Assembly: GCA_019090225.1 (NCBI GenBank)
Contig: JAHRWI010000078.1
Coordinates: forward strand, 1-19,296
DNA length: 19,296 nucleotides
Direction of reading: 5' to 3'
Origin: Porticoccaceae bacterium
GTDB taxonomy: Bacteria > Pseudomonadota > Gammaproteobacteria > Pseudomonadales > Porticoccaceae
Position numbers and translations under genes: made by a program. The notes under the pieces are model-generated. The model searched no databases and was not told where the DNA came from. It worked only from the letters and a program-made list of their open reading frames with translations. Within the stretch, counting starts at the first letter, position 1. Each line of letters begins with the position of its first letter. Below, piece by piece: positions 15,401 through 19,296 of the stretch.

Positions 15401-16090
15401 ACGTACATCGTTGGTCGCAACAACGGGACAGTCATATTCAGCAGCCAAGGCCACAGCGGCATGAAGATAAGCCTCTTCTCCTGCTCGGCCAGTGCGGGAT
15501 AATTCCAGATAAAAACGATTTGGAAAAACCGCTTGCCATTGTTGCAGTGAGACGACCGCTTGCTGAGTTCGCCCAGAGATTATGGCTTTTCCCACCTCTC
15601 CTCGAAACCCAGATAGCGCAATAAGGCCTTCGGACAAGTCTGCCACCCATTCCCGTCGCACCGTCGGCTTACCTTGTACCTGACCGTCCAGATAACTTTT
15701 GGATATCAGCTGGGTCAAATTCTTATAACCAAGCTGGTTTTGCACCAGCACAGTCAAGGTTGTGGCAGCCTGATCAGGCGACTCACTCAGCACCTGAAAG
15801 TCACAACCACAGATGGGCTTTACACCATTGGCCTGGGCCGCCCGATAAAATTTCACCAGGGCAAACAAGTTACTCACATCGGTAATAGCCACGGCGGGCA
15901 TACCCAGCTCGCGGACCTGATTCACCAGGTTGCGAACAACCACTGTGCCATCGACCAGGGAATATTCACTGTGTAAACGAAGATGTACAAAAGACGGTGC
16001 GGAGGTCGTGCTCGGCAGACTGTCGAGGTGACCGTCGGAGAGAACACTGGGGCTATTTGAAGAATGACTATCAATATTTGTTTGCGACAT
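12425..16090 (-). CDS. dnaE: DNA polymerase III alpha subunit
   Basis: DnaE is the replicative polymerase subunit. The 1221-residue protein has, in order, a PHP domain (FVHLRLHSEYSLVDG from about residue 34), the polymerase core with GPGRGSGAGSLVAYAL and the catalytic pair in MPDFDIDF (about 430-440), the RNAGKHAGGVVI and FDFLGLRTLT blocks, VALFRPGPLQSGM, a helix-hairpin-helix region (VYGLGAIKGLGEG), a clamp-binding-like MTDLFGD, and an OB-fold (VAGLLVAVRSIKTRRG). It is about 60 residues longer than E. coli DnaE. Part of this is a Ser-rich, poorly conserved N-terminal extension of roughly 33 residues before FVHLRLHS. The rest includes a Gly/Asn-rich insertion near the C-terminus (GSGANGDAGSDGRNGAAGRG). 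The ATG at 16088-16090, preceded by AAAGAG, is preferred to a GTG at 16106-16108. Confidence 0.97.
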   Translation of the reverse strand: MSQTNIDSHSSNSPSVLSDGHLDSLPSTTSAPSFVHLRLHSEYSLVDGTVVVRNLVNQVRELGMPAVAITDVSNLFALVKFYRAAQANGVKPICGCDFQVLSESPDQAATTLTVLVQNQLGYKNLTQLISKSYLDGQVQGKPTVRREWVADLSEGLIALSGFRGEVGKAIISGRTQQAVVSLQQWQAVFPNRFYLELSRTGRAGEEAYLHAAVALAAEYDCPVVATNDVRFSSSTGFEAHEARVCISEGRTLDDPRREHRYSEQQYLRSPEEMCELFEDIPEALINSVEIAKRCTLELELDSPQLPDYPVPEGLSTEQFFRELSVAGLEKRLASLSTDSSEHSRDDYFQRLDLELDIINQMGFAGYFLIVMDFIRWAKDNDIPVGPGRGSGAGSLVAYALDITGLDPLEYDLLFERFLNPERVSMPDFDIDFCMDNRDRVIAYVAERYGRDAVSQIITFGTMAAKAVVRDVARVQGKAYGLADKLSKMIPLEIGMTLEKAREQESVLSEFLDQDEEAQEIWAMALQLEGITRNAGKHAGGVVIAPTQLTDFSPLFCDEAGAGVVTQFDKDDVEAVGLVKFDFLGLRTLTIIDWAVKRLNQRRAEGGLEAIDIETIPLDDQPTYELMQRAETTAVFQLESRGMKDLIKRQLPSCFEDIIALVALFRPGPLQSGMVDDFINRKHGREEVAYPHHKYQHEALKPVLEPTYGIILYQEQVMQIAQVLGGYTLGGADVLRRAMGKKKPEEMAKQREIFQSGAAQNGVDPRLAENIFDLMEKFAGYGFNKSHSAAYALLAYQTAWLKVHYQAEFMASVLSAEMQNTDKIVILKDECSAMKLALSAPDVNISEFQFGASEDLGVVYGLGAIKGLGEGPVESIISAREDGGPFKDLFDFCSRVDGRKVNKRALEALIRAGALDTVGPNDDPDYSRAVMLAAMDEAIQLADQQSRNLDAGMTDLFGDTLAESAPEIGYSAFTKVRRFSLNERLQGEQDTLGLYFSAHPVDQYKTELEHVVSSRIKALKPSDKNQTVAGLLVAVRSIKTRRGDVMGILTLDDNSARMDVAVFAEQFQQYRDKISKGAMLVVNGPVTEDEYTGGLKMRAEQVHTLLEARQASLKGLLIDWRAYRGSGANGDAGSDGRNGAAGRGKWNLESLGEILKQHSSGSCPMKIRLNCKPDVGEGGGAEGDIILSDEWSVNPNDELLHHLRDTYGEEFLQLEYENNGAS

Positions 16091-16186
16091 CTCGCGCTCT
16101 TTTAACACCGGATTTTAAACTGACTTTAAATATCGGGCTTTAGCTGAATCGAGCCTTTCCTTTTCCTTCTCTCTGATGCTAATGAC

Positions 16187-16237
16187 AAAAAGAGGGCAAT
16201 AAAACAACAATAACCAAAACTTTTATGTCCAGCCCTC
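16187..16237 (-). terminator. Candidate intrinsic terminator after the fabH-type gene
   Basis: On the minus strand GAGGGC (16232-16237) pairs with GCCCTC (16192-16197), and inside it ATAAAA pairs with TTTTAT, giving a two-part stem around an A/T-rich loop. Five Ts follow the stem directly (16187-16191). It starts one base after the fabH-type stop codon. If real, it would separate that gene from dnaE. The long loop lowers confidence. Confidence 0.45.
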
Positions 16238-16238
16238 A

Positions 16239-17321
16239 CTAAAACCGATCAGCGGCACTGGCCCGAATAGCGATGGCCTCCTGGATTAATTCCAGTCCAG
16301 TTTTGTCGGTCGGCGGCAGGTCAACATCGGTACTGCCCAGCGGAGTAATACGCTCACCCCATTTGACCAGGGTAGCGCCCCAGGTAAGCCCAGCACCGAA
16401 TGCCGCCATCAGAATGGTCATGCCCGGCTTAACCCGTCCTTGCCCAAGGGCCTCACAAAGCGCGATGGGTATGCTGCTGGTCGATGTGTTCGCGTAATGA
16501 TCCAGAGTAACCACGACCTTATCCATATCGGCACCGAGTCGTTTGACCAGGGCCTCGATAATTCTCAGATTAGCCTGGTGAGGGATAATCAAATCGACAT
16601 CCTCAAGCCCAAGCCCGGACTGCTCAAGCACATCGGTACAGGCTCTGGCCATACCGGTTACGGCGTTTTTAAAAATCTCTTTGCCGTGAAAATCGATAGT
16701 AATATCCAGCGGTCGATGTTGAGCGATGGCATCCAAACCAAAATCGGGAATCGCCAGTAACTCGCGGGTATCTTCAATGCAACCCAACTTACCCTGAATA
16801 AAACCGCTTTCCTGGGCTGAAGCCTGCAAAACCATTGCGCCAGCACCATCGCCAAACAGAATGGCTGAATCTCGCCGCGACCAGTTCATCAGGGAGCTAA
16901 GTCTTTCCGACCCCACCACCAGTACTGTTTTGACAGATCCGCTGCGAATCATGTCAGACATCATATTAAAGCTGTAAAGGAAACCGGTGCAGGCGGCGTT
17001 GAGATCAAAACAGGCGGCATTGGTCGCACCCATTGATCGCTGTAGCATAGAAGCTGTGTTGGGTACTACTTCGTCGGCAGTGGTGGTCGCATAGGCAATA
17101 ACATCTATATCCTTCGCCGATACGTTGGCACAGGCTAGCGCCCTGACACTGGCAACGTGAGCAAGCTCAACATTCTTCACATGGCTGATACGCCGGGTTT
17201 TGATACCCGTACGCTCGGTAATCCATTGCTCGGAGGTTTCCATCACCGTGGTAATATCATGATTGGTCAACCGCGCCGGTGGCAAGCAAGATCCCCAACC
17301 GATGATTTGCGCGTAAGTCAT
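16239..17321 (-). CDS. fabH: 3-oxoacyl-ACP synthase III (KAS III) family, FabH-like
   Basis: The 360-residue protein is a thiolase-fold KAS III enzyme, which condenses an acyl-CoA with malonyl-ACP. The full Cys-His-Asn triad is visible: Cys111 in DLNAACTGF, His248 in IPHQANLRI and Asn278 in HYANTSTSSIP. Other blocks are SEQWITERTGIKTRRI, PNTAS, FGDGAGAMVL and AFGAGLTWGA. It is about 40 residues longer than E. coli FabH (317), with extra residues around 185-208 and a C-terminal tail after LVKWGERI. The longer form is seen in marine gammaproteobacterial KAS III paralogues, so it may not be the main initiating enzyme, which is usually in a plsX-fabH-fabD cluster. It may prefer other acyl-CoA primers. 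Its start (17319-17321) has AGAGGAT upstream. It has its own flanking gaps of 192 and 148 bases and sits between rnhB and dnaE, where many relatives have no gene. Confidence 0.9.
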   Translation of the reverse strand: MTYAQIIGWGSCLPPARLTNHDITTVMETSEQWITERTGIKTRRISHVKNVELAHVASVRALACANVSAKDIDVIAYATTTADEVVPNTASMLQRSMGATNAACFDLNAACTGFLYSFNMMSDMIRSGSVKTVLVVGSERLSSLMNWSRRDSAILFGDGAGAMVLQASAQESGFIQGKLGCIEDTRELLAIPDFGLDAIAQHRPLDITIDFHGKEIFKNAVTGMARACTDVLEQSGLGLEDVDLIIPHQANLRIIEALVKRLGADMDKVVVTLDHYANTSTSSIPIALCEALGQGRVKPGMTILMAAFGAGLTWGATLVKWGERITPLGSTDVDLPPTDKTGLELIQEAIAIRASAADRF

Positions 17322-17360
17322 GACTATCCTCTGTTCATACCGAGTAAATTGTTTGTGTCT

Positions 17361-17389
17361 AGTATTAGGCCCGTCCAGGCTAGTGTCTA
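17361..17389 (-). promoter_or_regulatory. Candidate sigma70 promoter for the fabH-type gene
   Basis: On the minus strand TAGACA (17384-17389, five of six to TTGACA) and AATACT (17361-17366, four of six to TATAAT) are spaced by 17 bases, about 40 bases before the start codon. TAGACAC recurs just downstream (reading ACTAGACACAAAC), making a short direct repeat around the -10 that could be an operator half-site pair. I see nothing else distinct in this 192-base gap. Confidence 0.38.
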
Positions 17390-17513
17390 ACTGTGTGCCT
17401 AAGACGCTCTCAAATAATCTTGATTAGCTGGAACTACATCACGCTTTGGATTCTCCAGCACTTAAGCCACAGTTGCAATAAAGTTGTCACAATTTGCGAC
17501 CTTCAGCGTGTTT

Positions 17514-18125
17514 TTATTCGACGCTTACCCGTTCAGCAAGGGTGAATAACTCAGCTACCGGCCTAAACGAACGCCGATGCTCGGGACATGGCCCTAAGTG
17601 TTTTAAGGCCATAAGATGCTGTCGAGTACCGTAACCTTTGTGGGCGGCAAAACCGTAGCCCGGGTAGACCTGATCCAGTACTTGCATTTCCTTGTCACGG
17701 CTTACCTTTGCGACAATGGAAGCCGCACTAATGGCAGGAACTTTGGTATCGCCTTTGACAATAGCTTGAGACGGCCAGACCCAGTCGGGACAACGGTTAC
17801 CGTCAACCACTACGAATTCCGGCTTGATCGACAGTCCGTCAACCGCTCGCGACATCGCTAACAGCGTTGCCTGAAGTATATTTAGCTCATCGATCTCGGC
17901 AACGCTTGCACGCCCAAGACTGTAGCAGGAAGCGCTGGAAATAATCTCTGGAAAAATCTTCTCACGGCGGCTTGCGGATAGCTTTTTAGAATCAGCCAGA
18001 CCGTCAACGGGTCTTCGCTGATCGAGAATAACCGCAGCGACGACAACGTCTCCTGCGAGCGGGCCTCTACCCACCTCATCAACCCCAGCCAACAACAAAC
18101 CATCATAGAGAATTGAATCAGTCAC
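17514..18125 (-). CDS. rnhB: Ribonuclease HII
   Basis: RNase HII cuts RNA in RNA-DNA hybrids and starts removal of single misincorporated ribonucleotides. The four acidic active-site residues are all present: Asp16 and Glu17 in AGVDEVGRGPLAG, Asp108 in VVVDGNRCP, and Asp126 in VKGDTKVPAISAASIVAKVSRD. DSKKLS and GYGFAAHKGYGT complete the family pattern. Length is 203 residues (E. coli 198). The start is GTG at 18123-18125, which overlaps the lpxB stop as GTGACTGA, so translation is probably coupled to lpxB. The lpxB-rnhB-dnaE order is typical of gammaproteobacteria, apart from the KAS III gene that follows here. Confidence 0.97.
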   Translation of the reverse strand: MTDSILYDGLLLAGVDEVGRGPLAGDVVVAAVILDQRRPVDGLADSKKLSASRREKIFPEIISSASCYSLGRASVAEIDELNILQATLLAMSRAVDGLSIKPEFVVVDGNRCPDWVWPSQAIVKGDTKVPAISAASIVAKVSRDKEMQVLDQVYPGYGFAAHKGYGTRQHLMALKHLGPCPEHRRSFRPVAELFTLAERVSVE

Positions 18126-19263
18126 CTGACTTTGTCTCTATTTCCCCTGAGCCATGCTGATCGGAGCTAGACTCAACGCGGTGAGACTCACGAGCACCAG
18201 CCTCAACCGGACTAAACCCAATCAAATCAAGCACGGTATCCGCCGCTACGCTGCTTGCATCTCTACGCAGGCTCTTATGCAGCTCTGTAAATCTCTCGGT
18301 GATACTTTCGTGACGCTGTGGCTGTTGTAGCATGACCAACAAGCCTTCAGCCAAATTTTTCACCGTCGCCTCACTCTGGAGCAGCTCCGGCACGAGCTTC
18401 TCCCCAGCCAGTAAGTTAGGTAATGACACATAGGGCACTTTCAACATCCGCGAGATTATCGCGTGGCTCACCCAGCCAGTTTTGTAACTCACCACCATCG
18501 GTTTTTTTAACAGCATGGCCTCCAGAGCGGTTGTTCCAGAAGCCAGCAATACCGCGTCCGCTGCCGCCATCGCAGCATGGGACTGGCCATCGATCACGGT
18601 CACAGAAACATCCTTAAAATCGGCCATCAGGATATCTAACTGATGACGACGAGCCAGGTTGGCAGCCGGAAGAATAAAGCTGAGTTCAGGGATGACTTGT
18701 TGACAGCGACGGGCTGTTTCCAGAAACAAGCGTCCCAAGTGGATAATTTCACCTTTCCTGCTACCGGGTAGAAGTGCCACAAGGGGCTTGTCCTGATCGC
18801 CTAAACCCAGCTCAGCCCGCGCTTTATCTCGATCCGGCAGCAAGGGAAGCTCATCGGCCAGGGGATGACCAACAAAGGTGACCGGCACATCGTGGCTTTT
18901 ATAAAATTCTGCTTCGAAAGGCAGTAAGGTAAGCATGTGATCGACAGCGCGAGCGATCTTAGTGATGCGTTTCTGTCGCCACGCCCACACCGATGGACTC
19001 ACATAATGCACTGTCTTGATGCCTTCCTTGCGCAGCTTTAACTCAAGGCCTAAATTGAAGTCCGGGGCATCAATACCAATAAACGCCGCTGGCGGTCGCG
19101 CAGTAAAGTGCTCTCGTAAACCGCGACGAATGCGTAATAAGGTAGGTAGGTTTTTTAGCGGCTCTACCAGCCCCATCACCGACAGCGGCTCCATCCCGCT
19201 CGCCATCCGCAGAGCCGGGTTTACGATGACGTTTGTCTTGCACGCGTTTTGCCGGTGCTTGCA
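18118..19263 (-). CDS. lpxB: Lipid-A-disaccharide synthase, 5' end missing at contig edge
   Basis: LpxB (GT19 family) joins UDP-diacylglucosamine and lipid X to form the lipid A disaccharide at the inner membrane. Conserved blocks run from MEPLSVMGLVEPL through GIDAPDFNLGLELKLR, KTVHYVSPSVWAWRQKR, LPFEAEFY, FVGHPLADELP, LLPGSRKGEI, LLASGTTALEAMLLKKPMVVSYK and YVSLPNLLAGE. A hydrophilic C-terminal tail of about 30 residues follows the usual end. The true N-terminus, including the AGE.SGD motif (about 60-70 residues), is absent: the frame runs into an Illumina adapter at 19264. A GTG at 19276-19278 would give a protein starting MYKRQ, but those residues come from the adapter. Residues encoded at roughly 19197-19263 also do not match LpxB well, so the native sequence may end near 19197. 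Confidence 0.93.
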   Translation of the reverse strand, partial: CKHRQNACKTNVIVNPALRMASGMEPLSVMGLVEPLKNLPTLLRIRRGLREHFTARPPAAFIGIDAPDFNLGLELKLRKEGIKTVHYVSPSVWAWRQKRITKIARAVDHMLTLLPFEAEFYKSHDVPVTFVGHPLADELPLLPDRDKARAELGLGDQDKPLVALLPGSRKGEIIHLGRLFLETARRCQQVIPELSFILPAANLARRHQLDILMADFKDVSVTVIDGQSHAAMAAADAVLLASGTTALEAMLLKKPMVVSYKTGWVSHAIISRMLKVPYVSLPNLLAGEKLVPELLQSEATVKNLAEGLLVMLQQPQRHESITERFTELHKSLRRDASSVAADTVLDLIGFSPVEAGARESHRVESSSDQHGSGEIETKSGD

Positions 19264-19296
19264 CTGTCTCTTATACACATCTGACGCTGCCGACGA
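19264..19296. other. Illumina Nextera transposase adapter (sequencing artefact)
   Basis: The last 33 bases match the reverse complement of the Nextera read-1 adapter. They begin with the 19-bp Tn5 mosaic end CTGTCTCTTATACACATCT (19264-19282), followed by GACGCTGCCGACGA to the final base. This is library DNA left on the contig end, not genomic sequence and not a natural transposon end: no transposase or target duplication is present. Confidence 0.97.

Noticed and set aside
19264..19282. A 19-bp Tn5 mosaic end as a sign of a natural transposon
   Set aside because: It continues into the synthetic Nextera read-1 tail at the very end of the contig, so it is library adapter.

Overview
The window is a dense run of conserved housekeeping genes, all on the minus strand, from a gammaproteobacterium. 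In transcription order (high to low coordinate) it reads lpxB (5' end lost) - rnhB - fabH-type gene - dnaE - accA - tilS - pyrG - kdsA - eno - ftsB - ispD - ispF - LPPG-motif periplasmic protein - truD - pcm - DUF368/popT - nlpD (3' end lost). The block dnaE-accA-tilS-pyrG-kdsA-eno-ftsB-ispD-ispF and the truD-pcm-nlpD tail match the arrangement known from Pseudomonas and related marine orders. Moderate GC, close similarity of Pcm and TruD to Pseudomonas-type proteins, and a DUF368 gene beside nlpD suggest a marine Pseudomonadales/Cellvibrionales-type organism. The lineage is an inference from gene order and remembered homologues, not from a search.

Region by region: 18118-19263 and 17514-18125 hold lipid A disaccharide synthase and RNase HII, joined by an 8-nt overlap. 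A ketoacyl-ACP synthase III gene (16239-17321), with its own candidate promoter and terminator, sits between rnhB and dnaE, where many relatives have nothing. Next come replication (dnaE), fatty acid initiation (accA), tRNA-Ile lysidine synthesis (tilS), CTP synthesis (pyrG), KDO-8-P synthesis (kdsA), enolase (eno), the divisome protein FtsB and two MEP-pathway enzymes. The ftsB, ispD and ispF genes overlap at TTGA and GTGA junctions, which implies translational coupling. A small secreted protein with an Arg/Asp repeat lies between ispF and truD. The surE gene usually found between truD and pcm is absent. The left end has a PopT-type undecaprenyl-phosphate translocase and the amidase activator NlpD, both cell-envelope proteins; rpoS would be expected just outside the window.

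The genes jointly serve envelope building (LpxB, KdsA, IspD/IspF for polyprenyl carriers, PopT carrier recycling, NlpD septal hydrolysis, FtsB division), lipid supply (AccA, FabH) and core information processing. I found no tRNA, rRNA, CRISPR array, insertion sequence or phage gene, and no gene-free stretch over 300 bases (the longest gap is about 190 bases).

I see no novel multi-gene system here. The points most worth checking are an exact Illumina Nextera adapter at 19264-19296, which creates a false N-terminus for LpxB; truD lacking any ATG/GTG/TTG start and apparently starting at AUU; a 15-nt tandem expansion inside ispF; the loss of surE; and the inserted fabH-type gene.
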